The translations under genes were made by a program, and so were the position numbers. A DNA stretch of 64,000 bases from Puccinia triticina. Its lineage: Eukaryota > Basidiomycota > Pucciniomycetes > Pucciniales > Pucciniaceae. The DNA lies in assembly GCF_026914185.1 (NCBI RefSeq), contig NC_070570.1, positions 2,604,001 through 2,668,000 of the forward strand, read 5' to 3'. Below the pieces are notes generated by a model. It had not been told where the DNA came from. It was given only the letters and a program-made list of their open reading frames with translations, and did not search any database. This document shows positions 43,606-57,340 of the stretch, piece after piece. The stretch's first letter is position 1, and the number at the start of each line of letters is the position of its first letter.

Positions 43606-46600
43606 GGAGATTTGTGGCTCTCTCTAGAGAGTGCCAGATGGTATTTTGTTTCTTGAATGCTGCCAGATGCCAATTGTTACACCATTTGTGACTCAAGCTG
43701 AGATGTTGTTCATGTTAGGTGCAACTATATCTGAACTCATTTGTAGACTAACTCCAATGATACATACATGCTACAGGAACTTCATACTGATGTATATCCC
43801 AATGGAAAGTTCAAATTAATTTGAACTTAGAATGAACAAAGCTTGGAGTCCTGGTTTGCGTCATGAGTGCCTGTCTCACAGCATGCGCTGTCAGATGTTC
43901 ACAGTTAGGTGGGGAGCAGCAAAAATTCTCCAACCCACTTGAGCCTACCCAATTTCATCACTAGATGAATGCCAAGATCCACTTGAACCAAGCCTTTTCC
44001 GCCAGTTGAATTTTGTCCTCAAACATGCAGTACAATGAAAATCATCGTGGAGCTGTGAGCTTTTTGGTGATCCATTGCCAACAAAGAGTGTTAATCCTAG
44101 ATAGTTTGAGTCCAGCTGGGCCTATTCCCACTCCACCATGAGGGACTTGTAACCCCTCTGTATATCTACATGGATGTTCAAACACAAAGAAGGCCCCTGC
44201 AGCCCCAACCCAAACACCACATCTGCTTGTTGGCTTGTTGGTAGGCTGAATGGCTCCTGCACTGTGTAACACTTGTGAAGGTTCCATGCTTTCCAGTGGA
44301 GACCCAAGAAACCTGCATGTTGGGCCATGCCTGAACTCAAATGATCTGTTCAACCCTTTCTCAGTGGCAGCAAAGTCAGAGGATGCCAGCTGCCAAGTTT
44401 GGATGCCGCAGTAGGTTGCTGAAAAATAAAGATCAGGTATCATGATACCAGGAGAGCTCTCTCATGTAAAAAAACGTCAGCCCCTGTCACTGTCTACCCA
44501 AAACTAGAATGACAGCCGTCCTTATCAGCTACAGCAATCAACTCCTTAGGCAAACTCCCGTTGAGGTTGACCAATATGAGCTGCCCTGAGCTATGGCGTG
44601 GCTGGAGGAATGCTGATGGTTTTTCCAATTTCCATGAATATGAATTTTGATCCTCATGTGTGACATTCCGCCGCTGTTGCTGTGTTGCAGAGAATTCTAT
44701 GACTTACCAAGCAGGTACCTCCTCCATTTTATGGAAGTCGGCTATTCTGGAGTTTCTCAATGGTACATGTCAATCCAACTCAAGTTGCTGCTGGTTGTGG
44801 AACAGCAATATACTCAAATAATTTCACATATACTCCGACCTGGCCCCTCACAGTGCAGTTTGCGGATTCCATTACTCATTTCCAACACAGCCCCAACAAA
44901 ATGGGTTGTTCAGAATCAATGTCTGAGGTCAAGATGTTCTTGTCTATTGAAGGGATGCCAGCAGAAATGTAGCTTCTCCCCACCCATGGTCCTCTGAAGA
45001 TTCATCCTGATAAAAGTACATATGTTCTCTGGGCCAACATGATAACAGATTCCTCGTGTTCATCATCAATCTACTATAATAATTTACTTACCAAAACTCA
45101 TGATCAAGAGCAATTGACAGAATGCATTTTTCTGCACCAGAATTTAGTCCATGTTGAGAGGAACTCATTCCCTTCCAACTCCGTATGCGCACGAGGGTGC
45201 GCAACACCCGGAACAACACCGCAATTGGGATGACTTGGTAGCAAGACGTCTTGGTACAGGGTGAAAGTGGTCATGTCTCACTCGACTGGACATGCTTTGA
45301 TTCAGTATAGCAGTCATCTGAGTTGGCACAGGAGGCATTCAGATCAAGAATCATTTACTGGCCATGCAGCTATTTGTCTGGAGTTAGTGGAACATACTGT
45401 TTGAACCGCTGTTTTGTGTGGTGTGGTGTCCTCACCCACCCACCCTGATGGCAGGTTAACGTGGTGTCCCAAGATTGGTTAATTTTTCGCTGATCCACCA
45501 CAATCCTTGATTGGGTAGGGTGTATAGCTGTAAAGATCAGCATTGGTGTCTGAATTAGAAGCTGCCAAAATCCAGAAGCTCTTCAACTGCCTTTTGGCAA
45601 TTGGGAAGGCATAATGGGCACCCAGGGTGTTCAAGCTTGGAAGAAAATCAGATTTGTAACCTACTATTTACCCTCAGGGCCCAATAAGATTGGCGGGTGC
45701 TGCATCAAGATTTAGTGCCACCAGGACGATAGTGATTGAAGCGCGCTCATGGCAGCCGGGGAAGTTTGCAATAGTACGATTTAGCCTCATACTATCTGTT
45801 GCAGGTCATTGGGAACCTCATGATCATCTCAAATGGCAGATTGCATGTGAGGTGACCTCCACAAGAACAAACCAAGGGATGATCTGCAAGAAGGAAACGT
45901 GTTTTCCCCCTGATCATTCCCTCCAAGCACTTTGACAAGAACGACTGAACATCTGTGTCTTTTGGCCCGGGCTCTATGTAAGCCAAACTTGACATCACTG
46001 GGCCTGATGCCTCTTAGCCATGGAACCCCCAAGTCGCGGATGAGTGAACTATATCAAGTGATGTTCACTTCAAGGACTGCTTATGTAAGATGGCTGTTTT
46101 CCGTGAGTGTGCCACCTGACCTCCTTCTCCCATGCACCTTTCCAGTGAAATTGTAGCAACTCCGACACAGGATGTACAAGGGAGACTGAAATATCCATGA
46201 TCCATGAATGCTGGCAGCGCGGGGGCATCAAAGCCAACACCGTGAGTGTGTTATGTTGCAGCTGCTGGGCTCTTTGCAGTAGAAGATGGGTTGAGTTTAG
46301 ATGCTTGGCCTTGACACAATGATAAGCAAATAGGGCTGTCAAGAGGAAAGACATAATTTAATGTCCACCGCCGTGGACGGCCGTCCGTCACGGTAGACAT
46401 AGCGCTGCTCACACGCCTCGGCCGCAGTGGGGCCAATCTGTGTAGATTGCTCTGGAAGGATCAGGAAGGAAGCTGCAAGGCTCTGGGGTAGATGGAATCC
46501 AAAGCTGTCAAGCAAGGCACCTAAATAGGACGTGAGCTTTGTGACTCATGTTTGATGTGAGGAGGGGTAACACAGAGTCATACAAAGGGGAAAAACAGCG

Positions 46601-46745
46601 CGCCTGTGCGATTGGATGTGGAGAAGGTCAACCACACGCATAGAATGAATTACAACGCAAACAATCAAGGAGCAAAGCTTTCCCCTTCTCTTGATTTGAA
46701 AGGCGGAATCCCACCTCCACATTAATTTTTGAGTTTGGGCAGGGG

Positions 46746-47328
46746 ATGGATGCATCAGAGATAGACCTAGCAATATATATTTCCTTTCTTTCGCCCAACC
46801 TGGTTGGCCATACAACAAGTGAAGCTGACATTGAGCTCATTTGTGATACTGCTGAAGGTGATCGAAGTTTCTGGTAATATCCATCTCTCCAACACTGATC
46901 CGCACAACATCCAGGCTGTGGGACATGAAATCCAAATCAAAACTCGCATTGCGTCCCATCAGCTCTCTCCAGATACACCCATCAATGCCTACCCAGTGTA
47001 TAATATGTTGCTCCACTCATCGGCAATCGCGGTTCCAGCAATACTCTTTGACTTCTGCACCCAGGTTTTCTTTTCCGGCCAACTTCTCATTCAATCCAAG
47101 TCCACTCACCCTATCATTCAAGTGGAGCGGTTGAAATGGCAAGTTCACCGAGGACATTTTCCTCTCGCTCAAGAGTTCGAAATGACCCAGGCTTTCGGGA
47201 CGGTCTACGTTGTGAAGGTCCATATCAACCCAATTGTAGGATGTGTAGGCTATATCGAGGTTGTTGATAACGACATCAATCTGGTCAGTGGTTTATCACT
47301 GCAACATCATCATCACGTGCACAGGTGA
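46746..47328 (+). pseudogene. Possible fifth OB-like fragment, frame-broken
   Basis: An ATG at 46,746 opens a natural-looking frame (MDASEIDLAIYISFLSPNL) that fails near 46,875. The neighbouring phase from about 46,855 reads VIEVSGNIHLSNTD and later LFDFCTQVFFSGQLL with PIIQVE. These echo family blocks (FxGxFxPIS; FxxGTxVxFSGxL...IxVE) but the order and spacing are loose. I place it in the family only tentatively. Confidence 0.3.
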
Positions 47329-48207
47329 TTTGCAAGAGTGCTGACCAAAAATTCTGCTTTCTAAGCCCGGTCACATCAAGCTCATTGCAAGCCACGCCCA
47401 AGCTCACGAGACCTTTCAAAACGTTCGCCGAGGGGATTCCATAAGGTTTGGAGGCGTGACAGAAGGGATTGAAGACTCTGGCAGCAGATTGCTTGCATTA
47501 CGTGTAGGAAACTCATCCAGTACTTTTCTGTGGAAGTCTTCAACGCTGATAGATTGACTTTGGGATGTGACAGGTTGAACATGCTTCAAAGGTGAACCGA
47601 TTTGACAAGACACCATACGGCTTGAGGCACTGTCCGCCAGCAAGAATCAGACTCCGAGTAGATGATTGGAAGCTGGCTGCAAGACTCAGACAATGCACGC
47701 GGAAGAAGATGCAGCGCAAAAGATTGTAGTATAATTGCAAGCTCCGGTTTTGACATTTTTCCACCCACTAGAGTTTTCCTCATCAAGATACTCTGCCCCA
47801 CCGCTTGTCATTTTTATCCTGCTTTGTGTTTGTGGGCCAACTTGTGCTGTTAGCCCATGGTTCCGCAGCTTGCTTGGAGCTTATGAACCCATTTTATTGC
47901 TGTATTATGACAAGGTGACGAGTTTGTGTCTTGGAAAAACCAGGTTTTGCAAACACCGGTGCCTTGAAATAACTGTGGAACAGCGAGAAAAGCGAGACCA
48001 TGAAGTTTGAGTTGAGTACGATTCACTTGGGTCTACCTGCGAAGATTTGGTGCTGTGACGTCAGATCATAGCGCTACATGGAGCATCCAGGTGAAAGCAG
48101 AACAGATGATTTAAGAGTGAACAATGTAATTTTCATTAGGAGTGTAAGCATATGGAAACACGTTGAAACAACTTTGAGAAGCTATTCTATAGAAATCTGT
48201 ACTACGC
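47329..48207. other. Intergenic
   Basis: Short frames only; no supported feature. Confidence 0.3.
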
Positions 48208-49306
48208 TTAGGCATTGGCCAATTGTGGAGGTGACTGTGGCAGAAGAAAAGGGGAAGTGGGGTTCAGAGCCTGCCATTGGTTGAGGAAATCAGTTGTGAT
48301 GGCCTCCGCAAGCTCAAACCGTGATGGGACTTTGAGCTTGTCAAGGGGGCAGATCTTCTCTGGAGACTGGAAGATGGGGAGGAAGATCTTGACTAGATAA
48401 GCAGATACATTCTTCCAGATTGGTTCTTCGAGAGTGTGCGGTGTTGATGAATTTTGTCGGATGATGGACATCGCTTGGATTAATAACATACAAGTAGAAA
48501 TTCCAGCAACCCGGTGATCCCTTGAAGTAATGAACAGCCCTTGGACTCCAGCAAGAACAAAGTATACGAGGGGCTGGAAGTTCTGCTGCCTTGAATAATT
48601 TTTGGAGGTGATTAACGGGGTTGGGAGGCAGATTAGCAATGTCCGTAGGAGCGTTTGGGACTAGAGTTGCTGCTGCGCTGTTCACGGGGGCCCGATGAGC
48701 TCGGTGATTTGCTTTCTTCTGAGCTGGCGTCAACGGTGGTTTGGCCAAGAAGTGAGTTTTGAGAATGATGTACGCCATCAATACATCAATAATGACATTG
48801 CAAAAGTCATGGAGTACGTCGACGGCGTGCAAACGCTGTGCAGAGGGGGTGGAAGGGTCATCATTCTGTTGGGTTACGTCGAAGTTGGAAGCCGAATTAT
48901 TGACAGCGGCCAGATAGGCCAGAGCTTCAACACCTTGAAAGACATGATTGTTTGCGTGATCTGAGGTGACCTGAGGTGGACAGAAGAGGTTGTCTGCTAC
49001 CAATTTGACTGAAGCGGCAACAGTCTTTGCCCAGTCAACATGCAGACGTGTCAGAGGATGGAGGAGCTGGAAGAGGCCACGGACAAGCGTAGATTCAGGA
49101 TGTGGCGTCTTTGTCACAGTTGGGATGAAAGACCCCGGTTGGAGGTCATTAGTTTTGTCACCAAAACCGGTGAGCTTGGGGAAGTCAATCAGGTCGGAAC
49201 AATACCATTGCTCGCCGCAAGACGGGGATAAGAACTGGGCAGCTGAGAAGAGAAATTGTGTGAGAATTGGCGGATTGTGCAGAAAACAAGGAGGGGAAGT
49301 ACTTAC

Positions 49307-49824
49307 TGTAAAAATCACAGACATATCACTTGTGTGACATTCACCTTTCTGCGTTGTGTCCGTTCATTTGTGTCCGCTCATAGTTCAATCATGATTCTCA
49401 GCTTTCTCCTTATTCCTTCTCGACTTCCTCTCGACTCCAACCCTCTATCAACCCTATCAACCTCAACAACCTTAACTCACAACACTCTCAACCTTCAATC
49501 ACACCCTCGATCTCATTCTTTCTTCTTCTTTCTTTCTCCTCTTTACTCAAACTCCTTCCACTCTTGTCTGGTGAGATTTCACTTCAACACTATACTCAAC
49601 TCTTGGTTCTTCACTGATGTTATCCTATTTCAGTTCTGTCCCTATCTTGTTCTTTCCATTCACCCTATTCTATCCATCCTCAACAACTGCCTTTCATATG
49701 TCTCTGTTGATCACAATATTGGTTCCTCTCTTATTTCCTCATTATTGTTTATTCTTCTAACTTGTCTCTCTTCCAAGTGTGTCGGCTTCAATTAGGTAAT
49801 AAATCTGAAATCAAAATTCCTTTA
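49307..49824 (+). repeat. 5' LTR of the copia element
   Basis: 518 bp starting TGTAAAAATCACAG and ending ATTCCTTTA. Pyrimidine-rich. Confidence 0.93.
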
Positions 49825-49852
49825 CGGTTAAAAGCCTACGACCGATTGTTCA

Positions 49853-52800
49853 ATGCCAAGTGAAGCCGGCGCAGGACAACAGCAGATACCGTCATTCACA
49901 ATAACCAATACGACGGGGATGGCAGTTTCTTCAAACAATGATGGCTTCCAGCAGGCAATGCTCAAAACTGCTCTCGAGACCACGCCACAACTATCGGAGG
50001 AAAACTACTCAATCTGGAAAGACAAGATGACCGCCCTGCTAGATCTACGGGGAGTCCTTGCGGCACTTGATTCACAACCTCCGAATGCCATAGCTCTAGC
50101 GGACGATGTCAACGCCGAGCTCAAATTACTCTTCATCTCAAAGATGGACAGTGTAACGCATAACAATATCGTTACGGCAGACAACAGGGGTTCTGCAAAG
50201 GACCTGTGGAAAGCTATCAAAGATTGATTTGCCTCAGACGAGTCTGCCAATCGAGCGAGGGTGTTCAACGAATTCCTATACGTCAAATTCAAAGAAGACG
50301 CACTGGAAGCCTTCGTGACAGACATCAAGGTAGCAATTAAGAAACTCGTTGATGTGGGGATCGATCTCCCTCAGGATATACTCGCGTACCTTATCCTTTT
50401 CAAGTTACCAGACACCTTGCAACTTCTCAAGCGGCAAATCATGCATCCCGACAAAACTCTAACGGTCCCATTTGTATGCAATCATCTCACCCAGTTCAAC
50501 AACGAAAACCGAGCCAAAGTCAAAGAATCCTCTGTCTCTACTCAAGCTGCTCTAGTATCCACTAGAAATCAAAAGCCAAATCAAAAAGGAGGACAAGGAA
50601 ACTCTGGATCAAACGGAGGAAAGCGGTGTACAACGGGATACCATAATCCGAAGCAAGATTCTAATCATTCATCGGACTCTTGTTGGCACCTGCACCCTGG
50701 GAAGGCACCCGAATGGTGGCAAGAAGCTCAGGCCAAGTGGCAAGCAAGCAAAAGTAGCAACAACAACGTCAACTACTACTTGTCCTTGGTGACACTGTGG
50801 ACTGAAATAAGCAATCCTAGATTCAAAATTGTCCTCGATAGTGGCGCATCGGCGCACATCTTCAACAACACCAAGTTCTTCGACAGGCTCGAACTAGGTG
50901 ATTGGGACGTGATCAGAACCGGCAAGGAAGGCGCGACCCTACCGATCAAAGGTGTGGGCCGAGTTACTCTACAGTGGGGACGGTCTACTATCTCCATAGA
51001 TGACTGTCTATATGTTCCCGACATCGTCATTAATCTCATCAGCGCGGGAGATCTACTGGAAAAAGGGTGCGAATTAACCGCCAAGAAAGACAGTTTCTAC
51101 GTCTCAAAGGACGGTATCTGCCGATTCGGAGGAAAGGTGGAAAACAACCTCTTCTTAGTGGATAATCCAAGTGCAGTCGGAGGTACAGTCAAATACTCCG
51201 TCAATTTTTCTCAGATGGCAACGGACTCACTCCGATCAATCCATGAAAAGTTCGGCCACGCTTCCCTACAACGCTTGGAGCAGTTCATTCCTTCCTCAGT
51301 ATCCAAGGCCAAAAGAGAAGACTTCGAATGCAAGGCCTGTACTCTCTCGAAAATTACCAAGCAGTCATTCAAAGGAGAATCGGAGCCAGCTTCAAAGGTA
51401 TTTGAACGAATACACCTCGATATTATCGGTCCTATCACCCCGGAGTCGAAGATAAAGTCAAAATACATTCTCACTCTTGTTGATAATCATTCCGGTTATC
51501 TCGCTGGATTCCCTCTCGGAAAGAAGGATGACACAACGGATGTCTTAATCAATCTGCTTGAATCCGAAAACAAGCGCCGAGGATACTTCCCCAGTTTAAT
51601 CTGCTCCAATGGAGGAGGGGAATTCACGGGGAATAGGTTAGTTAGCTTCCTCGAAAAGAACCACATTCAGAGGCTAATCTCCAAACTGTATCATCCCGAA
51701 CACAACGGTAGAGTGGAGCGTGCTAATTGAACCATTGTCGAATCGATGCAAGCTACTTTTCGCTCCTCTGGTATCTCAAAAAATTTCTGGCATGAAGTCG
51801 TCAAGTCGTGCTGCCTCATGCTGAATCAAATCCCTCGGAACGGAAAAGCTCAGTCTCCCTGGGAAATTGTTCACGGAAAATCCCTACCTCCCAACTTCAT
51901 CAAGCCCCTCGGAACCTCGACAGTGGTCTTGAACACGAACAGAGTGAAGGGGAGGAAATTTGAAGTCAAAGGGCAAGAGGGAGTACTCGTAGGTTTCAAT
52001 GTCCTGCTCCACTCCTATAGAATAATCACGCAAAGCGGAGGAATCGTTGATTCCAAACATGTTCGCTTTCTCAAAATGCCTCAGATCAATCAATCTGCGC
52101 CCTCCGAATGGGAAGAATTCTATCCCAATCAACTAACTGAGTTACCAGATGCGGATCAGTTGCGACAAACATCAAATCAGGAAATTCCTGTCGAGAACTC
52201 AGAGTCGATGAGTCAGGAAGAGATCGAACCTCGTCAAGACAATGACAACAATGACTCATCAGACTCAGAATCTGACAACGATGTCACTCAAATGCTGAAA
52301 CCAAAAAATCTCGAGCAACCAATTGAACCATCAACCAGAACACTTTGAGACAGGTCAACTATCAAACCTCCAGAGCGATTTGGTTTTCATCACTATTACG
52401 AACCGAACTCGTTTGAATCTGCTATCCGATGCTCAGACGAAAAATTCTGGAGAAATGCCATTGAAAAAGAAGTCTCATCAATTGAAAATCACAACGTTTG
52501 GTACAATCACTACGACGAACCTCCAAATCCACTAGACACCACATGGGTCTTTAAGATCAAAGATAATTGCCACGGCGACCCCCTGAAACACAAAGCGCGA
52601 CTGTGTGTGCAAGGGTTTGATCAGATCAATGGCGTTGACCATGGCGAGACCTTCGCCCCAACCGGAAAAGTCTCAACTCTCAGAATGATTCTTCTGTACG
52701 CATTACATCAAAATCTACCGATAACTCAATTCGACGTTCAGGGAGCTTTCTTGCATGCTCCACTCACCAAAGACGTCTCCATCAAAACGCCAAAAGGAGT

Positions 52801-54037
52801 TAGTCGAGAAGCTCCTTACCTCAAGCTCAAGAAGGCACTGTACGGCCTGAAACAAGCACCCAAGAATTGGTACGAAACACTCGTGGCATGGCTAGAATCC
52901 GTCGGCTTTCAAGAGTCCAACTGCGATCCCTGCCTCTATCTGTGCGATGATGGAATTTCACGCTTGTTCTTTCATGTGGACGACCTAGTTCTAGTCGGAT
53001 CAGGGAATAATTTCAAGGAGAAGTTTGAAAACCGATTCTCTAATTCTTCGTGTCACGAACCTAATACCATTCTAGGTATGAAGTTTGAGAGAATAGGGAA
53101 CAAGATCCTTCTCTCTCAACCCAAGCACATCACCCATGGCTTAGAGGAACTTGGACTATTGAACTCAAAGCCATCCAGCACACCGCTCACTCCCAACCTC
53201 AAGTTGAAAGAAGCAACCAATGAGGACCATGCTCTGTTCAAAAAATAGAACATCAATTATCGGTCTGCGATTGGTCTGATGAACTACATTGCTGGCTACA
53301 CCCGACCCGACATCAGTTTCGCCGTCTCTAGTCTTGCTCGTTTTTCAATCAAACCCGGTATGACACACTGGCATGAGGTTAAGAAAGTGTGGCAGTAAAT
53401 AAAACACACCAAAGACTTGAAACTCACACTCGAAATTCGGAAACCAGATCAACTGCTCGAAATCTACAGTGACGCCTCATGGGGAGACGACCCCATCTTC
53501 AGAACCTCACAATCCGGATACCTATGCTACTTGTTTGGAGCTCTAGTCTCATGGAATAGCTCAAGACAACACAATGTAACCTACTCATCCACTGAAGCAG
53601 AACTCAACCCTCTTGTCGACTCCTTTCACGAAGGTACTTGGCTAAAGGCTCTGTTGTCCGATATCTGGAATCTCCAAATTGAGGCAGCTACTCACTACAT
53701 CGACAACGGCGAACTCAATGAATGCCTCATGATGGACGAACTTGAATTCAAGGAAAAATTTGCCAACTCCCATTACATCAATAACAAGGGCCTCGATGAC
53801 AAACTGAAGAAATTTGGTTCTAACCCTAAAACTCAACATATTGATCTCCAGACCAAGGGCATTCGTCAAGAACTCAAAAATAAAAACATCAAAATAATCC
53901 TCATCTGAACCTTTGACATGATTGCCAATGCCTTAACCAAGGCAGCTCCTAAATCCTCCGTCACTAACCTCACGAAGACTGCTGACCCTACCTTCTCCGC
54001 TCCTCTAGTAAAATCTCTCCAGCCACGGGGAGTGTAA
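49853..54037 (+). pseudogene. Copia Gag-Pol, one frame with six internal stops
   Basis: The phase from the ATG at 49,853 is kept to a TAA just inside the 3' LTR (54,035), so no frameshift has occurred. Stops lie at 50,225 (TGA), 51,728 (TGA), 52,346 (TGA), 53,246 (TAG), 53,397 (TAA) and 53,906 (TGA). Parts in copia order: Gag (FKLPDTLQLLKRQI), a Cys/His cluster (CTTGYHNPK...CWHLHP), protease (VLDSGASAHIF), integrase HHCC (HEKFGHAS...CKACTLSK) and core (HLDIIGPIT, then CSNGGGEF), RT (FDVQGAFLHAPL, YGLKQAPKNWY, HVDDLVLVG) and RNase H (IYSDASWGD, YSSTEAEL). The second integrase acid is N in CSNGGGEF where family members have D. The copy could move only with help from others. Confidence 0.93.
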
Positions 54038-54550
54038 AAATCACAGACATATCACTTGTGTGACATTCACCTTTCTGCGTTGTGTCCGTTCATTTGTGTC
54101 CGCTCATAGTTCAATCTTGATTCTCAGCTTTCTCCTTATTCCTTCTCGACTTCCTCTCGACTCCAACCCTCTATCAACCCTATCAACCTCAACAACCTTA
54201 ACTCACAACACTCTCAACCTTCAATCACACCCTCGATCTCATTCTTTCTTCTTCTTTCTTTCTCCTCTTTACTCAAACTCCTTCCACTCTTGTCTGGTGA
54301 GATTTCACTTCAACACTATACTCGACTCTTGGTTCTTCACTGATGTTATCCTCTTTCAGTTATGTCCCTATCTTGTTCTTTCCATTCACCCTATTCTATC
54401 CATCCTCAACAACTGCCTTTCATATGTCTCTGTTGATCACAATGTTGGTTCCTCTCTTATTTCCTCATTATTGTTTATTCTTCTAACTTGTCTCTCTTCC
54501 AAGTGTGTCGGCTTCAATTAGGTAATAAATCTGAAATCAAAATTCCTTTA
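54033..54550 (+). repeat. 3' LTR of the copia element
   Basis: 518 bp, matching the 5' LTR except for about five substitutions (for example within catagttcaatc[a/t]tgattctc and gttatcct[a/c]tttcagtt[c/a]tg). Confidence 0.93.
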
Positions 54551-56152
54551 CTTACCAAGGGAGGTGATTGATTGTATCCATGAGCCATACAAGCAGCCTT
54601 GACGTTGCAGGTGGAATGTTGGGGAGGACACTGCATGTGTCGGGTGCATTGCTCTTGCGCGATTCTGGAGCAAGGGTGCTGTGCTAGAGAGTTCCAAGTG
54701 CTCTGATATTTGGACCAGGAGGGTTTGGAGCCGTCGAATTCTCCGTGGATGCGATAGACCTCTGTGCGGATGGTGAGCGACTTGATGATGGTGAGCTTGG
54801 CCGAGTGAGCGGCTGAAGGTAGATTGGCTGGCACTTGCTGCTGGGTGTTGTGGCTGTGTGAGGTGGTGGGGGGCTGTTGAGAGGGAGAAGTGGAACCTTG
54901 AGGCCGCGGGTCCGGACTGGCGGGTGTGAACAGAGGTGTTGATTGATTTGGACTGGCAGGGGGAACATCTGCTGCAATGGTCTTGCCAGTTTGTGCCGGA
55001 TCTTTTGAAGCGGAGGAGAGGACGAGGGGGTTTGACCGAACCTCTGGAGGAGGCTGTTAAGTACCACTATTGTACTCATCCTGGCCAACTGGTGGAGCAG
55101 AGCTATGGTTGATTTGGTCCGTGGGACTTGTGATTGGCTGAGTTGTGCTAGTATGCTCAGTTGGTAGAGGCGGAGCTGAACCGGCAACGGTATTTTCTGT
55201 TGTGTCGTTGGTGGAATGACTGCCAAGCGTTGGGGTCGGAACTGCAGCTCTGCCTGGTGTTGGTGGGACAGAGGAGTTTTTGGGATTCTTTGTCAAGAGA
55301 TTGACCGGTTTCACCAAAGGGCCTAGGCGGCCACGTTTCCGCGTCACACATTTTCGTGAGGCTTTGACCAGTGTTGACGTTGAGGGAGCATTATTCATGG
55401 TCAGATTTGAGATTTTGATATCCTCTTCATTGGGTATAACACCAGTTTCCTCCCAGCCTAGTAATTGAATCCAGCGCGCTATGTAAATTCCCTGTTTGGC
55501 ATTCACAAGGAGAAGTGAGAAAGGCCTTACTCTTCTTGCTGCTATGGATGGCAGCGGCAAGTTCTTTGGCTTTGCGCTTGCAGTGTCGTGGAATCTTGAG
55601 AGCAAGGATGTGAACTGCTGATTAGGCGGCATCATCAATTGAGCGGCGAAATTCCTCTGCTGTAATCTCTGTGATTTCCGCTGGGAGGATTGATTCATCG
55701 GGATTGAGTGAGGAATGTGGCGCGGTAGTTTGATTCCAAAGGAGGAATTCAGAGAAGGATGGTGCTGCCAAGGTTGGCCGGCAAAGATTCTGCTGGAGGT
55801 CCTGTTTGGCTGATGTGATGGATGGGGGGATGAGTTCGAATGCATGATCTTGTACCAACCAAGCCTACTTATTCGGAGGTGGAGTGGAGGATGAAGATTC
55901 CGAGGACAGGCTTATCTCTGTGTCCAAGGTGGCATAATCGGGAGCAGGAGTGTTCTGGCGAAGAGAATTGCTTGACACTGGGATCTGCGGGAGGATGCGG
56001 TAAAGTGTTGGTGGGAGAGCCAAGTGTGTGGGCAGGTCGAGTGGGTGCAATGAGCTTTGAGGCCACAAGAGCAGTCTTCTTATGCTGTTGACAGAGGCGG
56101 ACAACACCTTTGTGGATCACGTCATCATGATGCCTTTGTGTGGCGAAGTTGA

Positions 56153-57340
56153 GAGTCTAGTCTTTTGCTGACGTTGCCTCAGTCTGTGAATAGGCGCAGC
56201 TAGGGCAAACTTGCACATGTGAGACTAGTGGTATCATCACACAGCAGGTGAAATCAGATATGATAGAACCACTGGCGCAGCTCTGAGGAGGGCTCGCCGT
56301 CAGCACGATCAGCATTCTATGACTCCAGTGCATGTGTGGCAGCTGAGGGTGCAGATCAATCATCCATCTGCCACAACAGCTAGAGTTCGCTGCGTGTGTC
56401 ACATCAGATTCTGGCTAAGCAGGTTGCATGTTCATGTGGGTGGAGAAACGGAACTTTGGGGATAATGCCCATGCTGTGGTCAAGCCTGTAGTTTCGTGTT
56501 TGGAAAGCGTGGGGGGGAAGCCGGTTGGCGGAAAGTTTTGAAGAGAGGAGACTGCTACAGAGTGGCTGAACCCAGGGTTTTGGAATCAGATTTAAAGGTT
56601 CGGTTGGCTGTGGTCAAGCGAGTACTATGTTGGATTGATTGGATCCCAGATTGAACAACATGTATGATCCTGGGAACGTGACTCTTGCAGGCCAAGAACA
56701 ACCTATTATGTACACGTGGGGCCAGATTCTTCTGCTGTCCAAGCAATCAGCGGGGCTGACCACCCCGCAGTGCTAGCCATGTGTCCACCATGTCATTCGC
56801 GCAAACGTTGAGGTGGACCCAACGGGCCACTGCGTCCCAGGATGGACCCTAGCTCACTCACACTGCAGATCTCCCTCCGCCTACTTCGGGCGCACGTTGT
56901 GGTATGCTTTACGGTATCCCATATGCCAAAATCAAAATTTTCTGCTTTTCTTTCTTATTTCTATTAGTTTCACTCTTAATCTCCCTTTTCCTCTTAGAAA
57001 TCACTTAATACTCCTCAAGATTCAGCTTCTTGGGACAAATTTACCCCTAGTCTTGCTTTACAGAACACTCATAATGGTACTCATTCAGAAGTTACATACT
57101 CTTACACACTCACAACACCCCTTACAACCTCAAACAGTTACACAATCCACATTTACAACACTTAGTTACACACACGGTTACATAGATAGCTACATACATA
57201 CTTACACACAGCTGCATCATCACTTACACACATACAGTGTACACATGCAGGTACACATGCAGGTACACATGCAGGCACACATGCAGGTGCTAGCTGCATG
57301 TAATAGCTGCATGCAATAGCTGCATGCGCTAGTGGATTTT
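56153..57340. other. Intergenic with a short tandem array
   Basis: No gene. At 57,233-57,330 there are about four copies of a 12-bp unit (acacatgcaggt) followed by three copies of about 14 bp (tagctgcatgyaa). The stretch from 57,060 to 57,240 is rich in tacaca repeats. Confidence 0.45.

Larger units (their letters stand above)
42951..46745. other. Repeat-rich region without a supported gene
   Basis: It holds GGTACCC-type repeats (43,315-43,440), hairpins (43,478-43,605) and many short frames on both strands (44,042-44,443 minus; 44,647-44,997 and 45,690-45,935 plus) that I cannot assemble into a gene. One or two non-autonomous minus-orientation Helitrons may fill part of it. Confidence 0.35.
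49307..54550 (+). mobile_element. Complete Ty1/copia retrotransposon, TSD CTTAC
   Basis: 5,244 bp with two 518-bp LTRs, flanked by CTTAC on both sides (49,302-49,306 and 54,551-54,555). A purine tract (acggggag) precedes the 3' LTR. The two LTRs differ at about five positions (roughly 1 percent), so it is older than the chromovirus but still recent. The gag-pol is one phase with six stops. It lies within an intron of the minus-strand gene. Confidence 0.95.
48208..56152 (-). pseudogene. Unknown minus-strand gene carrying a copia element in an intron
   Basis: The coding stretches run right to left. About 56,150-55,870 contains HKGVVRLCQQHKKTALVASK, and about 55,858-55,622 contains VQDHAFELIPPSITSAKQDL. 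From about 55,620 to 54,556 there is a block with RWIQLLGWEETGVIPNEEDI, then a proline/threonine-rich linker and a cysteine-rich end. After the copia element comes 49,234-48,208, with NDLQPGSFIPTVTKTPHPES and ALAYLAAVNNSASNFDV. Without the copia element the intron between 54,556 and 49,234 would be about 72 bp. One in-frame TAA lies at 55,057-55,059, and a phase change is needed near 48,600, so the gene is probably broken. No domain is recognised. Confidence 0.5.

Noticed and set aside
44042..45998. Short frames on both strands as a gene
   Set aside because: No consistent splice sites, phase or domain could be found to join them.
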